Source: Rhynchonema sp. JSB1_4 (Eukaryota; Nematoda; Chromadorea; Monhysterida; Xyalidae). Taken from it: a stretch of 64,000 nucleotides of DNA. The translations under genes were made by a program, and so were the position numbers. This document shows positions 47,701 through 59,700 of the stretch, piece by piece (the stretch's first letter is position 1; each line of letters opens with the position of its first letter). Location: assembly GCA_030248065.1 (NCBI GenBank), contig JASAMV010002598.1, positions 34,037 through 98,036 on the forward strand, given 5' to 3'. The notes under the pieces were generated by a model that was given only the letters and a program-made list of their open reading frames with translations, searched no databases and was not told where the DNA came from.

Positions 47701-50700
47701 TCGCTCGCAATCCATACATCAACAGAGCACTGAAACCCAACAATAGCCAATATCTGTATCAAAACGCCACTTGTTTATCTGACTGTTTTGCACCTTGTTT
47801 GCGTTTTCTGAAGTGATATTCTTGTGAAAACCGGTTCCTATCTCTCTTTTTGTTGATTTTAGCCCTGACGAGGACACTATTGAGTGTCGAAAATTCGGCA
47901 ATATATTCTGTGAATTGTGATTTGGTGCTGTTCGTCTCTCAAAGACACACAACAACATGATTGCACTACGGCACTGCCATGCCGGCAACATCAAAGATAA
48001 ATTTCGGTTTGGTTTCCAGGAGTTCCATTGCCTTTCTACAACAACGGCAAAACTCCAAAAAATTATCAAATAGTCAGATTTCTGTGTGGAGGAGATTTGT
48101 TTGAAGTGTCGTGCTTTGCCCAGAAACTTGGCGGTGCATAACGACAATATACTCATGTAATATATCGTTGAAAAGGCAATTAAATAAGCTAAATGGTGGC
48201 TGCAAAGAAATTTGCCTAAGGGCACCCTTAGTCATGGTGGAAAATGGAAATGGAAATAAAAAATAATCTATGTCCAAGTTTTCCATTTCCATTTTCCAAT
48301 ATGACTAAGGGCATACTGGAGAATGGAAATTGAAATGAAACATTTTCAGTGTGAAATCTCACCAATCAGCAGCCGAGAATTGAGTGGAACATAAAATGTT
48401 TTTGTCACGTCAAACATGACTGCTGCATAAAATGTTTTATTTCATTTCCATTTTTTCCATTTTCCAGTATGCCCTTAGTCATATTAGGAAATGGAAAACG
48501 AGGACATAGATTATTTTTTAATTTCCATTTCCATTTTGCACTATGACCAAGGGCGCCCTAATACAAAACATCTAGCCGTGACATTGCAATGATTGGCTTC
48601 GGTTGACACCAAGCTAGTCCGTGCATTCAAACGAAATATTTAAGATGTAGTTAAAAATGGTTAGTTAGCATAGTCAGTTAGCCCATGCGATTTCCGTCTC
48701 AATGATATATAACATGGGCATGTTATAGGCAGTCCGCCAGCTCGTGACACTCGCACACACATGCTGCATTACTGCCGTCAATGAATGCATCTATTCTCTG
48801 CAGTTATCCGTTGAAACATCCTCAAATTTTGCAACAGTGCAGAAAATTGTTATGGCAAGCAGCACATGAATACCAGATAAATTGAAAAGTGGTCACCAAA
48901 GTATGTCACTCGCTCAAAGTGTACATTTTGATTAGAAAATGGCGTGTGCTGCTGCATGCGCTGTGTGTATAAAAACTGCCATGAGCCGATGGATTGCCCA
49001 TACATTTATCCGCGATGGAGTTTTTGGCCAAAACTGCAACATCCCTTCATTACTCCACAACAGCTACCGATCACCTGGGTGAAAGTGGGATGACGTGTGT
49101 ATTTACGGATGCGGCACATTCGCACACAAACACAAAAAACGTGGCAAAACGTGTACCACCTTTAAAAACAAAAACAAAACTTCAAACAGCACAAACAAGT
49201 GACACACTAAATGACTACACAACAAGAAATAAATGATGTGATGTAACTAACAAAAAGGTCAACGAAGCACGTACAGTTGACGTTTTACGATGGGCGAACA
49301 TTATGTCTAACCGCATGTAAAAGCAAAAAGTGGGTGAAAAATGTGCAATTACATCATCAGATACAGGTCACCGTGTTGAGCTGATTTTAACAAACATGGA
49401 AGTACAACTGGGCATGCATATCCCATCAATTATCACCAATGCCGATGTTGTTGGAGACGGACACTCTGGCCACGCTGTACTTTCAGGGCACGATCTATGT
49501 GACTGGAGGGTTCGGAGATAAGAAGAAACAATCGATTTCGTGGGCGCCACAGAAAGGAGAGCAGCAGCCTGATCCGGTACCTTTGGGTGCATTGCAAAAG
49601 GGACGTGACCGGCACGCGATGGCGCGATTCAACAACGGCACAATGATGGTTGGTACTTTGGGTTCGAACGGGATTTCGTCTGTGATCCCGGGAGGTCACC
49701 GTTTGGGATCCGTAGATCTTGGAGCAGATGTCGAAAGCACTAAGCCAGTTTTGAAGTCAATGTGCAATGAGCCGTATCAACTTGTTGGAGGACAGATAAT
49801 TTTGTTTGCGGCCAATCTGTCTGCAGCATCGGGTGTAATTTTGAGGTCGAGGACAGTTCCTCGCGCTGCGACATTTCCTCGTGTCAACTACCGTACCTGG
49901 ACTTTAGCTCACGTGTCTGCTATCAAGCTGGGACACTTCTTCGCGTGCCTTTCGTTACCAAGGTGGTAACCAAGGGCAACGGGCCTGCAACATGGTTGAG
50001 TGAATTGAGTAGACGCGCAGCATAAAGCAATGAAACAGACAGATTCTGGTGCATTGCGTTCGGTGGATCCACTGTGCTCAATACTGATGTTATTGCTGTG
50101 AATAAATCTGTGTTGTTGTGCCATTCAGATTGGAAGTAAATGACGCACATTAGTTATCTCACAAGGTCTCCCTAATGATGATGAAAGAAGCTTTCAGCAG
50201 GGGACTTTTATCAAGCCCATAAAAGTTTACAACAACTTTTCTTGGTCAAAAGCCTGGATTTTGAAACCTGCAGCGCAGCACAATCTCTGGTCCAGAGTTG
50301 AGCACGATAACCATGATAATATAATGAAAGAGAGAGATTGAGCGCTTTCAGTCGCTTTGGCTTCCTGAACAGTGTGGCGCTATTGCACTAATGATGATCT
50401 GGTGTCCTGCCTATCCGGAAGGAGTTTTTAGCAGTGTTTTATTTAGTTTTTTATAAATGTTAGCAATTTTTATAATAATAGAGTAGTCTAAAGCTGCATA
50501 TATATAGTTTCGGACCCTCTCAGGAGACTATGATTGACTATGATTGAGTGTGTTTATAGTGAAGTCAAGATAATTGACATTGTGTTTGGAAGTGTCTTTG
50601 TTTAGTAATAATTCTGAAGGGTAAATCTTTTTACTAATGTTATGAAAATTAATATTGAGTGTAAGGATGTCATCGATATATCTAAATATTTGCGTTTTTT

Positions 50701-53700
50701 TTTCGAATAAATACAGTTGTCTGGTGTAGGTATTGATATTCAAGTAATGAAAGTGTAAGGTCTCAATTATTCTTGAAGCATTTCCGCCCATTGGGATTCC
50801 TTTTGTTTGGTTTAAAATTGTGTTACCGATTTTTATATATGTTTCAGCTAGTAGTGTTTTTAGCATTTGAAATATTTCATTTTTATGGTAATTATAGTGT
50901 TGTTTGGTTTTATGTGTTAGGTCACAATAAAATGTATTACCATATTTTTGAGATTTTTTGGTACAGCAATATTTTGTTTTTGATTATTGCATAGTATACT
51001 GATGATGTAGGATAGGCTTTTAATGATAGTATCATGTTTTAATTCCGTGTATAATGTACTAAAGTCATATGCATTAGCATGGTAAATGGTGCGTATTTTA
51101 TTAATCATTGTAGTGCTATCGTTAACTGATATATAATGTTTTTTGTTTGATCTATGTTCTTCTAAGTTTGTGCATGCAATTAAATGTTTTTTGAAAAATT
51201 TAAGTATTATTAACATTAGTTCAGATATAGGTTTAGTAGTGGATTTACTGGCACCTGATATATCTCTGAATTTTATTGGATGTTTGTGAAATTTTGGTAT
51301 GCAGTATAAAGTTGGTATGTTTAACTCCATTTCAGGTTGATATTCTGGAATGAATGTTTTACTAAATTTTTGTGGTGTTTTTTTAAACCTTCTTCTGTAA
51401 TGTTACTTTATCGAGTATTAACATACTTTAAGAGTATGTTTTATTAATTCGAGAATTTACTTTATCGAAGCCTACTGTTTGTAAAATTAATTTGATGTAG
51501 TATTCCTTGCATATTATGGCATAGTTGTAGCTTGCTTTACCGACACATGTTATGACATATAGTTCATGTGCTTTTTGTATTTGTTTTTTAATATTTTTAT
51601 TTGGATATAATTCGTAAACATTATGTTTTCTGACATTACTAAGTGCAATTTTACTTATTTCTTTGATGTATTCCTGTTTTTCGTTCTTATTTTTATGTTT
51701 AATGTATTCGGGGAGAGGACTCAAGCATGTTTGGACTAAGCCTTTATCATTTGTGTGTACTGGCAGTGCAAAATTAGGGCCTTTATTCATTATATCCTGT
51801 AATTCCGGTAAATTAAGAACTTTTGTATCACCAGTTATTATATGTACGTGAAATGAATCCTTTTATTTTGAATTTTTACAATCGCAACTGTACGGTATTG
51901 TTAGTGCCTGTTGTACATCAATATTTTTGATTGTTTGATTGTAATTAAACAATGTGGAAAGGAATTTATTGTTATATTTATATACTATTTCGATCTTTTT
52001 GTTACTTACTACATTGTGTCTTCTTTTTATTGTATTGTTATTGTATAATTGACTTAATTTCATGTTTTCTACTTTTTTATTTAATAATGGAACAATTATT
52101 CTATCTTTTTTCTTTATTTGTTGTTTGTCTTTTTCTGTTTTGTCATAGTATCCAGTAAAAAAATGCCATAATTATTGCCTGTGTAGATTTGTCACAGTTA
52201 TCAGCCATGGCTTGTATTTTAGCATATTTTATAGTTCGTTTGGAACACGATTTTAAGTATTTGTATATTCCGTGCATGTTATTATCAGTTTGCATGCTTT
52301 AAATATTTTCTATTATATTTTCATCGAGTTTTTTACTTCTCTTTCTATTCTTGCCCTTCTCTCTATATCTACGGTCTAGTTTGATTTTGAAGAAAGGATG
52401 ATCTTTTATGTTATTGATGATAGAATTATCCGTTGCTTTACCGTATTTCTTTATAACATCATTTAATCCAAAGGGATATGCTGTGATTAAGATATCTATC
52501 CATTGTCTTTCTCTTGTAAGGATAGAGTTGTTGTTTGAGGAGTTTATTTGGTCGAGTATAAATAGTGTAACATTTTCTATTCTATGTTGTAAGAAGTGTT
52601 TGACTAGTGGGGTATCTTTCTCGCCTTTATTAATGTCATATAAGTGTTCACTGAATCTAGTTCTGATTGCTCTTTTGGTTTGTCCAACGTATTGAGCATT
52701 GCATTGTGCTCATTCAAAGCAATATATTACATTTTTTTGAGATACATGAATATGTTGTGTTGCCTTTTTTACAGAACAGTGTTTTTGTAACGTTTGATTT
52801 TATTTGTTCTTTTTCCACGATGTGATCGCAAGTTTTACATGTATCTCGTTCACAATTCGTGGTTATTTGATATTTAGTTTGGGATGTAGTCTTATTAATA
52901 ATTGTTATTTTTTCATCAGAGGAATTGAAGGTTATGTTGTATATTTGATTGTTGTTTGGTGGGTATGAGTTTGGGGGTTTGTCCAAAAACTGTCCAGAAA
53001 AAGAGAGTAATGAATGGATGATTTGTGTTGAGGTTGCTCCCAATTAAGTGCTGATTATTAGTGAACGATGCTCCAGATAAAGGCAGCCCACACCAACACG
53101 AGCCCGATTTCGAAGGCAGCGTGTATTCAAAACAAATAGAAAGAGAAATGTGATGCCGTCTCACCTAGCGCATCTCATAGTCACTTCACATCAATTTACC
53201 GGTTTTAAGCCAGCAGTTGTTTTTTGTCTTTCTATTGGTTGTTTTTTAAGCTGTTTAGCCTAGGTTATCCCTGCCTTTCTTTTGTCTTCTTATTCTCTCA
53301 AAATGAGCTGCGGCAGGTTTCTATTGTGGTTTTCGAGTCAGTTTTTGGGCCGCCAGGGTTGGATTAAAAAAAATTTTTCGACCTTTTTTAACTTTTTTGA
53401 ATTTTTAGAAAATTTTTTTTAAGATTTAGTTTTGTTTATTCCAGACCACAAAAATTTCGGTTCACAATGTGAATAGTTGTCGAAATTTTTTGTAAGTATA
53501 TTTGATTGTGCTGGAGAATATAGGAATAGTTGACACCGACCAGTTGTGTTCACAAACGGGCAGTAGCGAGGTGACATTTTTTACGATGAGCCAGATAACG
53601 TGACAATTCGCGTTGGGGATAATCTGTCCGCCATGTTTATTGGTCGCACAATGACTGTATGATGAGAATCCAACCAAAAAATTTTCCTGAATTGACAAGC

Positions 53701-56700
53701 CAGAAAACTCAAATTGACATTGTGCGCCAACGTGTAATCACACACAAAGTATGCAGTAAGCGAAATGTTTCAGAGATTAAAAACGTGGTGGACTGGCTGG
53801 TTTATTTTCAGATGAAAATGTTTTGTGAGAAATACAAATAGCGCAGTGGTTTAGCGTGGCTCATCTTTGGAATCCTGAAAATCAGGGAGGTTTTGGATGG
53901 ATTCTCATATGGTCATTGTGCGACCAATACTTACATACATACATATGTACATAGATTGTAGTATGAAAAGTGAAGGCGTGTCAGGGGAAAGCTAATGGCG
54001 CATTTTTTTAGCAAAGTTACATGAAAACAGCTGCACAACCCGCGGTTTTGGAACGATAACTTTGATTTCAAGCAGATTTGACTGTGATAGTGGTCCGTTG
54101 ACCTGTGCTACAGCCCGTGCAGTCAAGTGTGTGTTACGCTGAGAGTGGCTGTGGTGTGTGTATACGCAGTGTGCGTTACACGTTATGGAGTAAATGAGCA
54201 TACCTTGTTCGTGCAGTCATTTGGTGCTGCATAGGTATGTGAGATCCTTCAAGCCCGCCTGTCAGACGGACGCGAAGTTCAGCTGCCGGTTAGAACAGAC
54301 GGTGCCGGAAGCAGGGTTGGGCAAAAAACGACGGCGTTTTTTCTTAAAAAAACGACGTTTTTTAAAAAAACGCCTGGGTCGTTTTTCGTTCTTTTAAACC
54401 CTGAATTTCCTTGATTTTCCCTGATTTTTTCAGGGAAAGTACCCTGATTGTCAAGGAAAATCAACTTTTTGTCCCATTTTTTTCAAAAAATTTTCGACCA
54501 ATTTTTACCTTGTCGAGATACGTCGATATACGGTGACTTTCAGTGATGACCCCGGCCAAAGTTGGTCCCATATGATGCGGGTCTGATAAGGGACCTTAAC
54601 AACTCGCTAGAAAAGGGTTACTTAGAATAGAATAGCATATAATTACTTCATTTAACCACGTTTTCTTCAAAACATGAGCGCTTTCCAATTTTTTGAGGGC
54701 ATATTTTGGTCATCTGGGCGTTTTAAAAAAAACGATTTTTGAGAAAAAAACGTTTTTTGCCCAACCCTGGTTTCAGGCAACAGCAGAATACAACACAGTA
54801 TTATGCGCGGTGTATAAGTTTGCATATTTACAACCCTGTAGTTGTATATCGCACTAGCAATAAACACAATCGCAAAATGTTTCGATTGTCCGCAACCGCA
54901 GTCCGCAAGTGCGGCCAGGTATAGTCTGTTGATTTTATTTCGACATAGTGAATAAGCCCCATTCAGCGATGTTTGGAGCGGGCTGGGTCGACGCCATTCT
55001 AAATGAATGTTTCAAGCATTGCTAATTCAGGGCAAAGACCGATTGAACATTGCCTGCTGCGTGGCGCAAAACACGTGGCCTGTCATCGCACAACACCAAC
55101 AATGTTCAATGGCTCTGAGAATGAGTTAGCAATGCCTGAAACATTCATTTAGAATGGCGTCGACCCAGCCCGCTCAAAACATCGCTGAACGGGGCTTATA
55201 CCAGTGGTTTTTAAAAAAAAAATTTTTTTTTATTAAAAAAATTTTTTTTTTTAAAAAATTCGTTCCAAAAGTTAAAAAAAAATTATTTATTTATTGAAAA
55301 TTATTTCAAAATTCGAAAATTTCTCTATTTTTTTGCTCTAAAAGTGCTATTTTTTGCATAAAAATTGCTACTGTTAACATCACCCGACCCAACCATGGGT
55401 GTATTGGGTGCCATAATCGTTGTTTTGTGGCATCTAGACATAGTGCACACACTCACATGGCCTCTCATATGATTACACATGTGCACGTGACTGGGTGGGC
55501 ATGCATTTATCCATGCAACAGACCCGAAAGCAGTGATTTGGTGTGATATTCACCCTATATTTATACTGTTTGTCACATATTTGCATTGGTCGTGTACCAA
55601 GAGGCAACAGTTTCACCCAAATTTACCGTCTTGAGTGTCACAAAGCCACATAAGGCACCCACACTACGTGGGGGAAGTGTACGGGTGTGTATTGGTCGCA
55701 CAATGACTTTATAAGAATTGGTCAAATTTTTTTCCTGAATCGTAAAGAGGGAAAGTGACGGGGCAATGACGTTGCGTTGCGTGATCGCACACAAAACATG
55801 TAGTAAAGAGAATGTTTCAGACCTGCGGCAACGTGGTTGATCTGCTAGATTATTTTCAGCTGAAAATGTTTTGTGAGAATCACAAATAGCACAGTGGTTA
55901 AGAGTGACTGAACGTGAAAATCAGGATTGATGTGATGAATTCTTATATAGTCATTGTGCGACCAATACCTGACTACTGTTGGTACTCATTGACCATTGTT
56001 TAGTATTGTTTTGGTGTCGTGAGTGCTTTATATGCACTTACCACACGTTATGGAAGAAAAATGCCACTATTTTTTGCTTTAGCGCTCATTTTTTTTCGTT
56101 TCTGGCAGTTTTTGGCTGGAAAAAAAATAAAAAAAATAAAAATAAAAATAAAAAAATGGGGTTTGAATAAAAAAAATTTTTTATTAACCACTGGCTTATA
56201 CACTATGTCGAAATATAATCAACAGACTATAGATGCGGACTGCGGACTGCGGACATTGGACATAGAATATTTTCAATGTCCGCAGTCCACGGTCCGCATC
56301 TACCTGGCACCCTTAGACATAGACTGATTTTGGTATCAGGCATCGGCTAGGCTTAGTTTTGTGCTTGAGCTTAGGCTTAGGCATATTCGTTTATTAGGTT
56401 CTCCTCTTTTGGAACCTGCTCTTTTTCACTTGGTCAAAGTGGTCTTGCTCAAATGTGCTTTGCTCAATTGCCCGTCCGCCCTTGCGCCATACAAAATGTG
56501 AGCGGATATTGAATAACGTGCGCCACAGGCCGGATAACTTGCGCCACAGGAAATATTAGTGGATAACGTGCGCTACACCACCCCATTAGTATGACATACT
56601 GTATATGCACACATGCGAATAAAAGACCAAGCGAATAAAGACCTTGAACGAATAAACGACTTGGGTGAATAGACGTCTGGTTTCGGCAGACCTTCAAGGT

Positions 56701-59700
56701 TGATACGGCTCAATGTGTGCTTTGGTCGTCCGATTATGATTGTGATCAATTTGTATGTCTGGTGTTTGGCATTATGCCATCAAAGTTTGCCACGTGCTTG
56801 TTCCCAACGCAGGTCTGTGGTGGCCGTGATGTGTCCTCGTGTGAGCGCTACGACCCACGAACTAATTGGACAGTCATGCGTGATGTCACACTGCCGCTAC
56901 AGGCCCACCAGATGTTGCTCGTTGGCGATCGATTGGTGGCTGTCGGTGGGTGGGATCACAGCATCAATCGAGCCAACAACAATATCTACGAGTTCAAAGA
57001 GGGAAAATGGGTGCCCGATTCGGGCGTGCAAATTCCCAATAGCATTGGTGCCGCAGTCGTGCCCATTTGTGTGGTGAAGCACAACCGTCCAGGTTAGCTC
57101 TTGATGTGGCGTTTGCAGGTGATTCCGTGTGCAGCCCAGCACCGAGAACCGACCCATGAGTTTGGATGGGATGTCGTCTTGGTGGAAAATTTGTTGTTGA
57201 AATCACACTTGTGATGACACGATTGTGCGGCCTGACAATCTTTTACGTTTCAAAACTATCTTTTAGGAAATTTGAGACGAAGCCAAGAAATAGAAAAGAG
57301 GAAATATTTCCTATTATAGTAAATTTCTAATTTCGTTGCCTCATGTATTCTTACGGACGCAGGGAAACTCCCGTTCGAAGTCGAGGCAGGCAACATACTC
57401 AACACACACAGACCACAAGCCACGCAGCTGGCTCGCGTGCGTTTCAAATGTTTCAGTCACACAAGCAGTGTGTGTCAGCTGCTTGGCTTGTTGACTATGT
57501 GTTCAGCTTGTTGCCTGCTTCGACTTCGAACGGGAGTTTCCCTGCGTCTGTAAAATGCATGAGGCAACGAAATTAGAAATTTACTATACCTAGTTTTTTT
57601 GCGAAACTAGGAAAACGGAAATATGAAATGTTTGGCACAATCAGCAGAACCAAACAGCAACTCAACAAAATGTTTTGATAGAGTTGCGTTCATGTGCACA
57701 ATGCATGCTTGGCTAATAAATGTTCCGCTAGTTGTGTTAAAAATGGGCTTGGCTATAGTGTCGAGACACGGTGACAAAATTCCTATTTCCTAATTCCTGC
57801 TTTTTTGAAACTAGGAAATAGGAACAAGGAAGTATTTCCTACATAGTTCCTAGTTTTACCGCCCATATGAAGACAAACTACACCAATATGAGCTCGACTT
57901 CGCAGCTGCCAGAACAGTGAAACATTCTGACGTGGCTGCTGATTTGGAAAATGTTACACGTTGAACAATACGAAGTGGAGCATGATGATTTTCTCTTTCT
58001 ATTCGTTTTGAATACACACCACCTTCGAAATCGGGCTCGTGTTGGCGTAGTGTGCCGTGCCTTTACAACCTCATGTCCGGTTCTAGAGGACGGTTCGCTG
58101 CATCACCTGCCGCATATTATGTGGAGCATTATTGGTATTGGTCGCACAATGACTTTATAAGAATTGGTTAAATCTTTTTCCCGAATCGTAAAGCGAGTAA
58201 GTGACGGGGCAGTGACGTTGCGTTAGGCGATTGCACACAAAACATGCAACTAATCAAATGTTTCAGACCCGCAGCAACGTGGGCGCCCTGCCAGATTATT
58301 TTCGGCTGAAATTGTTTTGTGAGAATAACAAATAGCACTTTGGTTAAGAGTGTCTCAACGTGAAAATCAGGATTGATTTGATGAATTCTTATGTGGTCGT
58401 TGTGCAACCAATATCCGCTCGCGCGGAGCTCTCGTCGTAGCAAAATCGATCACGAGAATTTCAATCCCGTTAAAGTGACTCTACAATTGATCGTTGACCG
58501 CGTTTGTTTGCAGTCATTTTTTCAGAAAATGAAGACTAGGTATCAGAAAAATAGATTTAGGAAATAGATTTTCAAGTCGTTGCTTTGTGATGTTTCACGG
58601 AGCCCACACATTTTTACAGGAGGAGAAAAAATGAAAAAAGTTTGAGGCAGGCCTGTGCGAAACACAGGGTAATCCAATGGAAGATATTTTCAGCGTTTTA
58701 TACTCAGATATTTTTCTGTTAAACGAGATATAAAGCATTGTGCGAAACGCCATGTGTGATAAATAATAAACGAAACACTCCAAAAAATCAAGCTTTTTTA
58801 AAGCACCTTTTTACTATAGCATAATTTTAAGCATCTGTGGTGAATGAAATAAGTTGTCAATTAGAAATAAAAATCGTCTAATTATCTAGTACTCAGGATG
58901 TGCTTTTTGTTTTTCAAAACCCTACACAGCTCACACAATGTTTACCACAACATGCGCAAGGCAGCCATTCACACCACGCACAGCGCACACACAACGACAA
59001 CACACAGCCGGCCGGGGATAATGTTTCAGCTTTGTGTGTGTGCGCTGTAGGAATGGGTGCCTTGCGCATGTTGTGGTAAACATTGTGTGAGCTGTGTAGG
59101 GTTTTGAAAAACGAAAAGCACATCCTAAATACTAGATAATTAGACGATTTTTATTTCTAATTGACAACTTATTTCATTCACCACAGATGCTTAAAATTAT
59201 GAAAGAGTAAAAAGGTGCTTTAAAAAGGCTTGTTTTTTGAGTGTTTCGTTTATTATTTATGACACGTGGCGTTTCGCACAATGCTTTATATCTCGTTTAA
59301 CAGAAAAATGTCTGAGTATAAAACGCTGAAAATATCTTCTATTGGATTGCCTTGTGTTTCGCACAGACCTGCCTCAAACTTTTTTCATTTTTTCTCCTCC
59401 TGCAAAAATGTGTGGGCTCCGTGAAACATCAAAAAGCAACGACTTGAAAATCTATTTCCTAAATCTGGGTTTCTGATACCTAGTCTTCATTTTCTGATAA
59501 AATGACTGCAAACAAACGCGGTCAACGATCAATTGTAGAGTCACTTTAAGAAATCTAGTTCCCATTCGATCACCGGTCACATACAATAGTATAACACGGT
59601 ATACAGTCAGGCTAGTCCTTGAACTGGCATCACACAAAGCAGAGAGAAGGACAGTATACCTAATGTCATGAAACATACGCATAGGCTGGTCCCCAACAAG

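Noticed and set aside
46848..47816. The 322-residue GIY-YIG open frame as a host gene
   Set aside because: It is flanked by target-site duplication and an inverted partial copy, and it contains the end of a reverse transcriptase. It is therefore a truncated Penelope element.
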